The notes below the pieces were generated by a model that worked only from the letters and a program-made list of their open reading frames with translations, did not search any database and had not been told where the DNA came from. Below are positions 8,577 through 16,772 of a DNA stretch of 64,000 nucleotides, piece by piece. Each line of letters opens with the position of its first letter. The first letter of the stretch is position 1. Made by a program: the position numbers and the translations under genes. Source of the stretch: RUG12461 sp045657665 (lineage in GTDB: Bacteria > Bacillota > Clostridia > Lachnospirales > Lachnospiraceae); contig JAZOTN010000015.1 in assembly GCA_045657665.1 (NCBI GenBank), positions 28,918 through 92,917 on the forward strand. Direction: 5' to 3'.

Positions 8577-11500
8577 CGGGATGATGCATCCTCGCAGGAG
8601 CTTTTACGGAGCCTAGCATACGCTGACAGGATGTAGATGACGATCATTGTTCCGCCCGATGCAAACAGTATTGCCAGAAGCCATAACGGAGGCAACGTAT
8701 CCCCCGTTTTCGGCGCTCTTGCTGCAATCGTCTTTCCACCTTTTATGGATGCATTCAGCTTTGCTGCCCTGACCGCGTTATCCCTCTGATAAACGGACGC
8801 AATCACACCGCTTAAAGCTGTGCCTTCCGCGGCAGGTACACCGGGTTCTCCCGGGTCAACCGCACCGCCGCTGGGATATCTCCACAAGGCTTTAATGACA
8901 GTGTCTTCATTGATGGAGCTCCCAAAATCAAACAGATTTCCAGCTGCATCATACCAGCCGAGGAACGTTGCTCCAGACAGGATGGGATCTTCCGGTTGCG
9001 GCATCACCTGGCCTTCTCCAATCACCTTCAGCGACTGCTTTCCTCCTCCGAGCTCAAGGCTGACCGCATAAGCCGGCTCCATAGAATAAATAACCGCGAA
9101 TGTTGAGTAAAATCGGCTGTAAACAAACAGCTTATTGTTACTGATGTAAAAAGTTCCGTCGCTGAAGCGCGTATTTTGTGGACGCTCACTTAGCTTTTTG
9201 AGCTGTATTATCTTTCCTCCATGGTTTCGGAGAACAACCGGGGCGTTCCGATTGCTGATTGAACAGTCAAATTCGAGTTCCAGAACCCTTGCTACATCAG
9301 AAACCTTTTCTCCTGTTTTTACGGTTCCATTTGCATACGTTGTGTTTTTCGTGACAGACACATCAAGGTAATCTCTCTTTACCTTGGCAGAATCAATCCC
9401 TGAAAAAACATCTGCGGAAATCTCCTTCGCGCGCTCTACTGTTTCAGGTTCCTTTGCCTCCACCATTGGCTCCTGCTCCGGAGTTACAGTCAGATTGACC
9501 TCTACCGAACTTCCCGGCTGACTGTTCGTATATTCTCTCAATCCGTTTGCACTGACGCCGTTTGCAACATCTGACGAACCGTTCAGTTCGACGTTTGGAA
9601 TTCTTTTCTTTGATTCGATCGGAATCGAGATGGTATAATCCTCGTAATTCTTACTGCTTACCGTAAGTCTGATCTCTCCTGTAGCTCCGGAATATTTATT
9701 CGTCATGCTGTAGGAAAGCTCTGTTCCGGCGAGTCCGTTTACCGTCACGGCATCCCGGATATCCCCGTACACAGCGGAGCTTTCAAGCACCGGCTCTTTT
9801 TCCAGATATTCGGAAAGGTCAATCCTTCGATCTTCGACACCGGTGGACGGAATCTCTTTCACTGAAGGAAGTGCGATATCGGTATGTGGAGCTTTTTCTA
9901 TCGTAAATTCCGCTTCAATGAACGTAAGTTCATAATTTCCGTTTGCATTCAGAGTTCCTTTTTTGATCTCATAGGTTCCGGTGTCCTCCCCTTCGGTGCG
10001 GGTCAGCTTCCCCTCAAGAACACCTCCTGCCGTATCGTTCCATTTGAGACCGGATACGCTGTAGGTCAGTTCCGGATCCGTTTCGCCGTATTTCTTCGTC
10101 TTATTCTCTGCACTCACAGTGAGAGGGGCTTTTGTGATTTCGAAATCCGCTTCCGCTGTCGCCTCGGTATAGAGGAGATTTTCAGGATAAGTCACTTTTA
10201 CAGTATATTTTCCTACACCCTTAGGAAGTTCTGAAACTTCCACCGCCCCCTCTTTCTTTTCCCGATAAGAAAGAGTATATAATCCCTCATTCGTAGTTGT
10301 AGAAGGCTCTATCGTCGGAAGTGTTCCGTATACCTCGGATGTTGCGGTGATGGAGGCTGATCCCGTCCCTTTCAGTACTGTCAGGGTCGCTTCCGCCGTC
10401 ATGGCTTTCACATAATCCAACTGTTTTGTCACCATTCGGATCCTGATGGTTCCGGCTTTTGAAATCGTAAGATTTGATCCGCTTAATGTCCCGTATCCGG
10501 TTCCGCCGGAGACAACCTCATAGGTGTCTGCCTCCCCTGTGCCTTCCGCTATGGTAAAAAGGCCGGAAACATCGTATGGTACGCCCGTGACATAAGTGTA
10601 CTCTTTATCCTCGGGTGTAACAGTGCCATCCGCCCGTTTGATCTGGAAGTTCTTTGTTGTACGGTTACCGGCTTTATCCGTTGCCGCTATGAGATAAGAG
10701 CCCACCTCAGAGTTAGCTCCTGACGCTGCTCCATTTGTAACTTCCAGATTTGTTGTATCCGCACCGGTGGTTTCGCCAACGGAAGTTACCGTGACCTCTT
10801 TCAGATCCTGATCCGTAATCTGATAAGAAACCGGTCCGAAATAGTCATTCTCCTCATTTGACGCTTCAGAGCTCAATACTATATCCGGCGGCGTCACATC
10901 CATCACGATGCCGTTGGAGCTGATGTAAACGATATGACCAGCATTATCCTCCACTTTTGCATAAATCACATAATTTCTCTCCGCTTCGATTTCAAAAGGA
11001 ACCGTATAGGTCGTGAAAGCGGCTTCGCTGAGCTGTTGCTCCGTCATGGCCGTTTCGGAGAGATAATAACTGAGTCCGTTCTCTTTGATCCCGCTTTCCA
11101 TATCAGTCGCTTCGATGGTGACAAGCTTTTTCTCTTTATAGAAAATGTTGAAAGTGATCGCATTTATGAAAGTTGTAAACGGAGATTCATAGTCTTGCAC
11201 AGTGATCGTTGCGGTCGGAGCAGTATTGTCAAAGATTGTCCACACCTTATCTGCACAGTCTCTGTAATTGCCTTTCCCCGAAATCCTGATCGTATAGTCC
11301 CTGCATTCCGTGCCGCTGTTTTCCGACTCATTCACCAATTCGTAATCGGCACCCTCTATCAATGCTGTTCTTCCATCGCTCACTGTAAGAACAGGAGTGA
11401 TCTCACTCCCTCTAAAAGCAAACCTGTCCGCATCCAGCGTCATCATGTTATTGGAAAGTGATTTCGGAGTGATCGCAAAGGCCGTTCTTCCTGATGTTCC

Positions 11501-12826
11501 TTCGATCCTATAATTAGAATTGGAAAGCGAAGCCGTTGCCGTATAGTTTTCTCCTGCGGCCGTTCTCCCTCCGCTGACACTTACGAAGCAGCTGTCTCCG
11601 GTACACACCCCGGATATTTCCGCTGCAGGAGCCTGTTCTGTTCCGTTATAGACAAGATCATCTGTGTGACTCCAACTGACTGTCAGAGGCTTTTGAGAAA
11701 TATTTGCCGTTGCAACGGTCTGCTGTCCCGTTGCGGCAAGCTCGTAGTTTTGAAGTGTTTCTTCAGAACCGGAAAGAGTGATATCCCCAACACTAACCGC
11801 TTTGCCATTTCCCGCATTCACATCGGTAAAAGTACCGGTTGTCGTAACAGAAAGAGCATCCCCTTCCAGTTTCCCGGACATAAGAACGTTATCGTAGATT
11901 AAAGTCGCTGTGCTGAGCGAATCATACTCCTTATCCTGTACTTCAATCCCGGAAACCGTTACCGGGCGTTTTGCGATCGCGGCGCTGATCACTCCTTCTC
12001 CGCCGTTATGGTTACCATCCACCGTAATCTTATAGGAAACGCTGTAGCTCCCTGCATTCGCCGCAGTCGGCGGAGTATCTGACACTTCTCCGTTTAATGT
12101 GTATTTGATCGTACCACCGGACACACTCCCTGCCGTAACAAGCGCCTGCTCTGTTCCGTCATATACAAGACCCGTGATGGCAACAGGATAGGTAATATCC
12201 GCATCGACCGGCTGGATTGCGAAGCTTGTCGATGCTGTTTTTCCTTCAACCGTCACGCTTGCTGTATAACTCCCTGCATCAGTCGGAGCTTCCGCAGAAT
12301 CATATGACACTGCTCCGGCTGTCGTACCTGTGTACTGGATCGCCGGCGAACCAAAGGGATTGTCTTCTGCATCGTCAGGAGTCCGCTCAAGCGTTGCTCC
12401 GTGCGGTGCGCCATCATAGGAGACGCATGACACCGCGGTGATCTGCAAGCTCTGTGCACTTTCATGAGAGTCCGTTGTTCCCTTATATGTACAGTCCCCT
12501 TCTCCCTCGCACCATGCGTCGATCACATTTCCTGAAGATGCATACACCCAGCTGTGGATATGTGAAGCCACGCTTCCGGGATTGCCGGAAGGTTCTCCGC
12601 CTCCGGTATTTTCCGGATCACCGGTTGGATCTCCTGCAGGATCGCCGCTCGGATCGCCGGCCGGATCTCCCCCGATGGTCGGATCCACCGGTTCCGCATA
12701 TAAAAGCGTTGTCGGAACAGCGGCAAACGTCAAAACCGCAGCCATCGTATATGCAAAAAGCATACGAAGTCCGCGGTTTTTTCTTACGATTCCTTTCCGT
12801 ACCTCCAGATCTTCTCCGTTTCTCAT
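8573..12826 (-). CDS. Large wall-anchored surface protein with MBG/YDG-type Ig-like repeats
   Basis: 1417 residues from ATG 12824-12826, which has GAGAGGGG six bases ahead; an in-frame TTG 30 bases upstream lacks such a site. A signal peptide (about 17-45) precedes a Gly-Asp-Pro-rich linker (seven GDP-like units), then tandem beta-sandwich repeats including YDG-like (EVQDKEYDSLSTATLIYDN) and MBG-like (ENKTKKYGETDPELTYSVSG) domains, and an InlB/Flg_new-like repeat near the end (GATFLGWYDAAGNLFDFGSS). The C-terminus has PKTGD, a hydrophobic stretch and a basic tail, that is, a sortase signal. It is probably an adhesin or glycan-binding protein. The next gene is the sortase, overlapping by ATGA. 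Confidence 0.88.
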   Translation of the reverse strand: MRNGEDLEVRKGIVRKNRGLRMLFAYTMAAVLTFAAVPTTLLYAEPVDPTIGGDPAGDPSGDPAGDPTGDPENTGGGEPSGNPGSVASHIHSWVYASSGNVIDAWCEGEGDCTYKGTTDSHESAQSLQITAVSCVSYDGAPHGATLERTPDDAEDNPFGSPAIQYTGTTAGAVSYDSAEAPTDAGSYTASVTVEGKTASTSFAIQPVDADITYPVAITGLVYDGTEQALVTAGSVSGGTIKYTLNGEVSDTPPTAANAGSYSVSYKITVDGNHNGGEGVISAAIAKRPVTVSGIEVQDKEYDSLSTATLIYDNVLMSGKLEGDALSVTTTGTFTDVNAGNGKAVSVGDITLSGSEETLQNYELAATGQQTVATANISQKPLTVSWSHTDDLVYNGTEQAPAAEISGVCTGDSCFVSVSGGRTAAGENYTATASLSNSNYRIEGTSGRTAFAITPKSLSNNMMTLDADRFAFRGSEITPVLTVSDGRTALIEGADYELVNESENSGTECRDYTIRISGKGNYRDCADKVWTIFDNTAPTATITVQDYESPFTTFINAITFNIFYKEKKLVTIEATDMESGIKENGLSYYLSETAMTEQQLSEAAFTTYTVPFEIEAERNYVIYAKVEDNAGHIVYISSNGIVMDVTPPDIVLSSEASNEENDYFGPVSYQITDQDLKEVTVTSVGETTGADTTNLEVTNGAASGANSEVGSYLIAATDKAGNRTTKNFQIKRADGTVTPEDKEYTYVTGVPYDVSGLFTIAEGTGEADTYEVVSGGTGYGTLSGSNLTISKAGTIRIRMVTKQLDYVKAMTAEATLTVLKGTGSASITATSEVYGTLPTIEPSTTTNEGLYTLSYREKKEGAVEVSELPKGVGKYTVKVTYPENLLYTEATAEADFEITKAPLTVSAENKTKKYGETDPELTYSVSGLKWNDTAGGVLEGKLTRTEGEDTGTYEIKKGTLNANGNYELTFIEAEFTIEKAPHTDIALPSVKEIPSTGVEDRRIDLSEYLEKEPVLESSAVYGDIRDAVTVNGLAGTELSYSMTNKYSGATGEIRLTVSSKNYEDYTISIPIESKKRIPNVELNGSSDVANGVSANGLREYTNSQPGSSVEVNLTVTPEQEPMVEAKEPETVERAKEISADVFSGIDSAKVKRDYLDVSVTKNTTYANGTVKTGEKVSDVARVLELEFDCSISNRNAPVVLRNHGGKIIQLKKLSERPQNTRFSDGTFYISNNKLFVYSRFYSTFAVIYSMEPAYAVSLELGGGKQSLKVIGEGQVMPQPEDPILSGATFLGWYDAAGNLFDFGSSINEDTVIKALWRYPSGGAVDPGEPGVPAAEGTALSGVIASVYQRDNAVRAAKLNASIKGGKTIAARAPKTGDTLPPLWLLAILFASGGTMIVIYILSAYARLRKSSCEDASSR

Positions 12827-12913
12827 AAAAACCCCTCTCTGAACCCCTCTGTTCAACGGAAAACGCTATGTATTGTGCCAAAGCAATCGATCTATACAAT
12901 ATCTTTCTATTTA

Positions 12914-12942
12914 ATTGTAATGAATTTAAATCCAGATGTAAA
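12914..12942 (-). promoter_or_regulatory. Probable promoter of the surface protein-sortase operon
   Basis: TTTACA (12937-12942), 17 bases, TACAAT (12914-12919) on the minus strand, about 90 bases before the ATG at 12826. The rest of the divergent gap to 13052 is AT-rich with no other clear signal. Confidence 0.5.
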
Positions 12943-13051
12943 TAATGAAAAGCGAAAAAATCACGTTTTTGGAAAAAATATACTTTAGATTTATGATTTG
13001 CAAGACAGATTTTCCGTAGATAATCGCAGCGATCTGTGATATGATGCGGAT

Positions 13052-13477
13052 ATGGATAACATGAACGGGTGGAATACGAACGGGAACACAAACGGAAATC
13101 CGCCACAGGAACCGATTCCCGCAAGAAATCTCCATTTTGAGACCATATCCCTGATCCTCGGGATTGTGGGACTTTTTTCCGCAAGCTGCGGCATGGGCAT
13201 TTTCTTCGGCGCGCTCGCTGTGATCTTCGGTTTTCTCAGCAAGGGCGGAACTTTTACCATGGGACCAAAAGGAAAAGCCGGTGTTTTTCTCGGTGCAGCT
13301 GCTATTGTGTTTACTGCCATCACCACGATCATCGGCGTTGTGACGCTGCTCACGCAGTTTGGCGGGATCGAAGGGTTTCTTGCCGAGTATAACCGCCTCT
13401 ATGATGCATTATACAGCGGTGATGTAAATGAAGCCTACTCTGTCCTTTATGGTATGAGCGGTGTTCCGGTCCAGTAA
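13052..13477 (+). CDS. Small two-helix membrane protein (DUF4190-like)
   Basis: 141 residues. An Asn/Pro-rich cytoplasmic N-terminus (NGWNTNGNTNGNPPQEP) is followed by two hydrophobic segments (about 30-62 and 78-103) with a GIVGLFSASCGMGIFFGAL pattern, and a short tail with acidic and aromatic residues. This layout is common in uncharacterised Firmicute proteins annotated near DUF4190. The ribosome site is weak; ATG 13061 could be used instead. The last 31 bases overlap the 3' end of the convergent DUF2752 gene. Function unknown. Confidence 0.7.
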   Translation: MDNMNGWNTNGNTNGNPPQEPIPARNLHFETISLILGIVGLFSASCGMGIFFGALAVIFGFLSKGGTFTMGPKGKAGVFLGAAAIVFTAITTIIGVVTLLTQFGGIEGFLAEYNRLYDALYSGDVNEAYSVLYGMSGVPVQ

Positions 13478-13785
13478 AGCACGGCATTTTTCCAGACGAA
13501 GTTTCCGAGGATTACCGCCAGAAGAAGGTATACCCACTTTACGGTGAGCGGAAAGTGAAAAAAGACGCGGCGCTTCAGCATTTTTTCTGCAATAAAGGAA
13601 ACCAGAAACCAGATCAGGAGAACGGCCGCCAGGGGGATCGCAGGATAATAGAAAAGCGAATGGAGCGGATGACCTGTCAGCAAAAAATAAAGGCTTCTCG
13701 TCGCTCCGCAGCCCGGACAATAGTATCCTGTATATTTATGGATCAGACAGGGTGGAAGCACCCTCAGCAGTTTTTCAAAAAACAT
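13447..13785 (-). CDS. DUF2752 family membrane protein
   Basis: 112 residues with the DUF2752 hallmark YCPGCGATRSLYFLLTGHP (about 23-41) followed by HSLFYYPAIPL and two further membrane segments (about 52-70 and 85-103). The conserved CPxCG pair could bind metal or form a disulfide. The family is widespread in Firmicutes and Bacteroidetes and has no known function. It runs convergently with the preceding gene, overlapping it by 31 bases, and diverges from the SprA-like gene; the promoter for the latter starts 10 bases upstream of this ATG. Confidence 0.85.
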   Translation of the reverse strand: MFFEKLLRVLPPCLIHKYTGYYCPGCGATRSLYFLLTGHPLHSLFYYPAIPLAAVLLIWFLVSFIAEKMLKRRVFFHFPLTVKWVYLLLAVILGNFVWKNAVLYWTGTPLIP

Positions 13786-13794
13786 ATCCTTTTC

Positions 13795-13823
13795 TTGATA
13801 AATACAACGTTTTCTGCTATAAT
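13795..13823 (+). promoter_or_regulatory. Strong sigma-A promoter for the SprA-like gene
   Basis: TTGATA (13795-13800), exactly 17 bases, TATAAT (13818-13823), with TGC ahead of the -10. Transcription would start near 13830, leaving a leader of about 73 bases before ATG 13903. Confidence 0.85.
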
Positions 13824-13831
13824 TATCAGAC

Positions 13832-13889
13832 TAAACCGACAGGTCGCAAAGTCGCAAACGGTTTATCCCTGAAAACAGGTCTTTTGCGG
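13832..13889 (+). promoter_or_regulatory. Structured 5' leader, possible riboswitch or thermosensor-like element
   Basis: TAAACCG (13832-13838) pairs with CGGTTTA (13859-13865). The enclosed loop holds two back-to-back copies of GTCGCAAA (13843-13850, 13851-13858). A second hairpin CCTG-AAAA-CAGG (13868-13879) follows, and its CCTG could instead pair with CAGG at 13840-13843. TTTGCG (13883-13888), just before the AAAGGAGG ribosome site, is complementary to CGCAAA in either repeat, so a pairing switch close to the ribosome site is possible. I do not recognise a known class. Confidence 0.4.
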
Positions 13890-13902
13890 AAAGGAGGTTT
13901 CG

Positions 13903-14394
13903 ATGAGCACACTTGGTCTTTCCGGCATTTTCGGATATCAGAATGCAATGCAGCGCATCGGCAATGCGAACGGCATCGGAACCAACTATGACCTCGGAGA
14001 CGGCACCAAGACCATCAAACCGGGCCGCGTCAATCCTGCCGAATGCCAGACCTGCAAAGAGCGCAAGTATAAGGACGGCTCCAACGAAAACGATGTCTCC
14101 TTCCAGACCGCACAGCATATTTCTCCGCAGAGCGCCGGAGCAAGAGTCCGGGGACATGAACAGGAGCACGTCGCCAACGCCTATGAGCGGGCGGAAAAGG
14201 CCGGCGGAAAAGTCCTTCAGGCCTCTGTTGCGATCCACACCGCAGTCTGCCCCGAGTGCGGCCGCGTATATATCTCAGGTGGTACGACTACCACAAAGAT
14301 CGCTTATCCCAACGAGGACAATCCTTACCAGAAGGATCGAAAGGCCCAGCAGGGCGACGCCGTAAGAGGCGCAAATCTGGATTTTACCGTCTGA
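13903..14394 (+). CDS. SprA-related putative metalloprotease-like protein (HEQEH)
   Basis: 163 residues after a very strong ribosome site (AAAGGAGG). The N-terminus has ECQTCKERKYKDGSNENDVS, a Cys pair typical of SprA-related bacterial proteins. QHISPQSAGARVRGHEQEHV follows, with HEQEH (about residues 86-90) matching the HExxH zinc motif; a second Cys pair CPECGRVY (about 117-124) follows. There is no signal peptide or membrane segment. The family is conserved in many motile bacteria but no substrate is known. It stands alone behind a strong promoter and a structured leader, and a 9-bp hairpin follows its stop. Confidence 0.8.
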   Translation: MSTLGLSGIFGYQNAMQRIGNANGIGTNYDLGDGTKTIKPGRVNPAECQTCKERKYKDGSNENDVSFQTAQHISPQSAGARVRGHEQEHVANAYERAEKAGGKVLQASVAIHTAVCPECGRVYISGGTTTTKIAYPNEDNPYQKDRKAQQGDAVRGANLDFTV

Positions 14395-14396
14395 CG

Positions 14397-14419
14397 AAAG
14401 ACTGATTCCATCAGTCTTT
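14397..14419. terminator. Hairpin between SprA-like and DUF975 genes
   Basis: AAAGACTGA (14397-14405) and TCAGTCTTT (14411-14419) form a perfect 9-bp stem with loop TTCCA immediately after the stop at 14394. There is no long T-run, so it may attenuate rather than stop transcription. Confidence 0.45.
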
Positions 14420-14438
14420 CCGTATTTCAAGGAATCTT

Positions 14439-15209
14439 ATGAGACCGAATCGAGAGATCAAGAGAATCGCAAGAGCACACTTAAACGGCCATTACATGAC
14501 CGTAGTACCTTCACAGCTGATCGTATCCCTGCTTCCGTCTCTCATTCTTCTTCCTTTTTCTCTGCTTCTTCCGAATACGAGATCGATCACGCAAAGTCTC
14601 CTATTTCTGCTTGCTTATGTGATCGTTCTGCTTCTTAGTGTCATACTGTCGGCAGGATATCTGTTTCTGCACCTCAATATCGCAAGGAGGAAGCCATACG
14701 GCTTCAAGGATCTGATCCGCGGCTTTCAGGTGCGGCCGGATTCCTACATCATCACGACTTTACTTCTCGCGCTGATCTCCCTGCCGTTTGCCGCAGCCTG
14801 CGCAGCGGCGCTTGCTGTTCCGATCGTTCTCCGGACGCTGTACGGAAATCCTTACATACTGATCCCCGGCATCCTGATCTATATTGCCATTCTGATCATC
14901 TGGATCATTTTCCTGTTGAGATATGCGCTATTTCTTCCGCTCCTTGTGGATGACCCTCACCAGCGCGCCCGCGATGTATTGAAAAAAAGCCGCCTGATGA
15001 TGACAGGTCACCGGAAACAGTTGTTTCTTCTGCTGCTCAGCTTTATCGGCTGGTATCTGCTCGGTCTCCTGTCCATGGCAGTCGGCTTTTTATGGATCTA
15101 TCCCTATGTCTGGCAATCCATTATCGTATTCTATCAGGATCTCTCTGGCGAACTATTGACAGAGCAGGATGCCCCTTCATCCGGTCAGTCCTCTTTTGCC
15201 CAGCCGTAA
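14439..15209 (+). CDS. DUF975 family integral membrane protein
   Basis: 256 residues with about six membrane segments. The N-terminus (NREIKRIARAHLNGHYM) matches the KxxAKxxLKGNW-like start of DUF975, and the ending HRKQLFLLLLSFIGWYLLG with the FLWIYPYVWQSIIVFYQDL stretch is the family's C-terminal mark. Function is unknown. A ribosome site AAGGA lies five bases before the ATG. Its last 25 bases overlap the 3' end of convergent glpK. Confidence 0.88.
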   Translation: MRPNREIKRIARAHLNGHYMTVVPSQLIVSLLPSLILLPFSLLLPNTRSITQSLLFLLAYVIVLLLSVILSAGYLFLHLNIARRKPYGFKDLIRGFQVRPDSYIITTLLLALISLPFAAACAAALAVPIVLRTLYGNPYILIPGILIYIAILIIWIIFLLRYALFLPLLVDDPHQRARDVLKKSRLMMTGHRKQLFLLLLSFIGWYLLGLLSMAVGFLWIYPYVWQSIIVFYQDLSGELLTEQDAPSSGQSSFAQP

Positions 15210-16681
15210 GCATATTTCACGGCTTTATTCCATCCCTTCAGCTTTACAGCACGTTCTTCTTCTGACATAACCGGTTCAAATGTCCGGTCGATGTCCGTTT
15301 TCGCTTCCAGCTCGCCTGTATTATTCCAGAAACCTGTTGCAAGTCCCGCAAGGAACGCTGCCCCCAGCGCCGTAGATTCCACACAGGCCGGACGGATCAC
15401 CGGAACGCCGACCATATCAGCCTGGAACTGCATCAGAAAATCATTCGCGCTGGCTCCACCGTCCACACGAAGGGATTTCAGCTTCGTCCCCGCATCCGCT
15501 TCCATGGCAAAAATAACATCACACACCTGATAAGCGATCGACTCCAGAGTCGCACGGATAATATGATTTTTATTCGTTCCGCGGGTAATGCCGACAATGG
15601 TACCGCGTGCATACTGATCCCAGTGCGGTGCCCCAAGTCCCGTAAATGCGGGAACCACATAACAGCCATGCGTCCCCTTCACTTTACTTGCCATGTACTC
15701 GGAATCCGATGCGGAATCAATGAGCCTCATCTGGTCACGAAGCCATTGGATCGATGCTCCAGCAACAAAGATCGATCCCTCCAGCGCATAATTCACTTTT
15801 CCATCGATCCCCCAGGCGATCGTAGTGACGAGGCCGTTTTTGGAAAAAATCGGCTTCTCACCGGTGTTCAGAAGCAGAAAGCAGCCTGTTCCATAGGTAT
15901 TCTTTGCCTTGCCGGAAACAAAGCACGCCTGGCCAAACAACGCAGCCTGCTGGTCGCCCGCTGCTCCGGCGATCGGTATCTCACCACCCAGAAAAGAGGG
16001 ATCCGTCACCCCGTATACCTGACTTGACGGAACCGGCTTTGGCAGCATCGACTCCGGAATGCCGAGTTCGTCCAGGATCTCCTTGTCCCAGGTGAGCGTG
16101 TTGATGTTAAAGAGCATCGTACGGGAAGCGTTCGAATAATCGGTCACATGAACCTTTCCCTTTGTCAGGCGATAGATCAGCCAGGTTTCAACTGTTCCAA
16201 ATTGAAGCCTGCCTGCATCCGCCTTTTCACGGGCTCCTTTTACATTATCTAATATCCATTTAATTTTTGTCGCTGAGAAATATGCATCGATCATGAGTCC
16301 TGTTTTTTTACGGTAGGACTCCTCCAGGCCGCGCTTTTTCAGATCATCCGCGATCGCGGATGTCCGGCGGCACTGCCATACGATCGCATTATAGACCGGT
16401 TCTCCGGTATCCCTGTCCCAGACGATCGCGGTTTCGCGCTGATTTGTGATCCCGATCGCCGCAATGTCTTCCGCTTTCGCGGCAATGGTGTTCATTGCCT
16501 CAACCGCAACACCGAGCATTGTCGCCCAGATCTCGTTTGCATCATGCTCGACCCATCCCGGATTCGGAAACATCTGCCGAAATTCCTTCTGAGCCATGGA
16601 GCAGATCTCCCCCTGCTCATTAAACAGAATGCAACGGTTGCTTGTCGTCCCCGCGTCAAGCGCCATAACATACTTTGCCAT
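15185..16681 (-). CDS. glpK: Glycerol kinase
   Basis: 498 residues, the standard GlpK length. The FGGY signatures are present: ALDAGTTSNRCILF at the N-terminus with the phosphate-binding loop, ITNQRETAIVWD (about 81), and the C-terminal ATP-site segment LRVDGGASANDFLMQFQAD. It phosphorylates glycerol to glycerol-3-phosphate in the cytosol. The ATG has AGAAGGAG upstream. No glpF, glpD or glpO is adjacent; it stands between hom and a convergent DUF975 gene. Confidence 0.97.
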   Translation of the reverse strand: MAKYVMALDAGTTSNRCILFNEQGEICSMAQKEFRQMFPNPGWVEHDANEIWATMLGVAVEAMNTIAAKAEDIAAIGITNQRETAIVWDRDTGEPVYNAIVWQCRRTSAIADDLKKRGLEESYRKKTGLMIDAYFSATKIKWILDNVKGAREKADAGRLQFGTVETWLIYRLTKGKVHVTDYSNASRTMLFNINTLTWDKEILDELGIPESMLPKPVPSSQVYGVTDPSFLGGEIPIAGAAGDQQAALFGQACFVSGKAKNTYGTGCFLLLNTGEKPIFSKNGLVTTIAWGIDGKVNYALEGSIFVAGASIQWLRDQMRLIDSASDSEYMASKVKGTHGCYVVPAFTGLGAPHWDQYARGTIVGITRGTNKNHIIRATLESIAYQVCDVIFAMEADAGTKLKSLRVDGGASANDFLMQFQADMVGVPVIRPACVESTALGAAFLAGLATGFWNNTGELEAKTDIDRTFEPVMSEEERAVKLKGWNKAVKYAYGWAKED

Positions 16682-16726
16682 ACCCCAGATTCTCCTTCTT
16701 GTTCTATTTCACTTTTCCGTAACGTC

Positions 16727-16757
16727 AAAAAGCCACGTGCCGCAACGCGGCACTGTG
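16727..16757 (-). terminator. Terminator after hom
   Basis: On the minus strand GTGCCGC-GTT-GCGGCAC (arms 16747-16753 and 16737-16743) is extended by an outer CAC/GTG pair and followed by TTTTT (16727-16731). It separates hom from glpK. Confidence 0.65.
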
Positions 16758-16772
16758 ACTTTCGTTTTACTG

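Noticed and set aside
12827..12856. TTG start 30 bases upstream for the wall-anchored surface protein
   Set aside because: ATG 12826 has GAGAGGGG at the right distance and leaves a proper signal peptide; the TTG has no such site.
13832..13889. c-di-GMP-I (GEMM) riboswitch
   Set aside because: CGCAAAG is present, but the GGGCAAACC arm, the tetraloop-receptor stem and the second helix are missing and the leader is too short.
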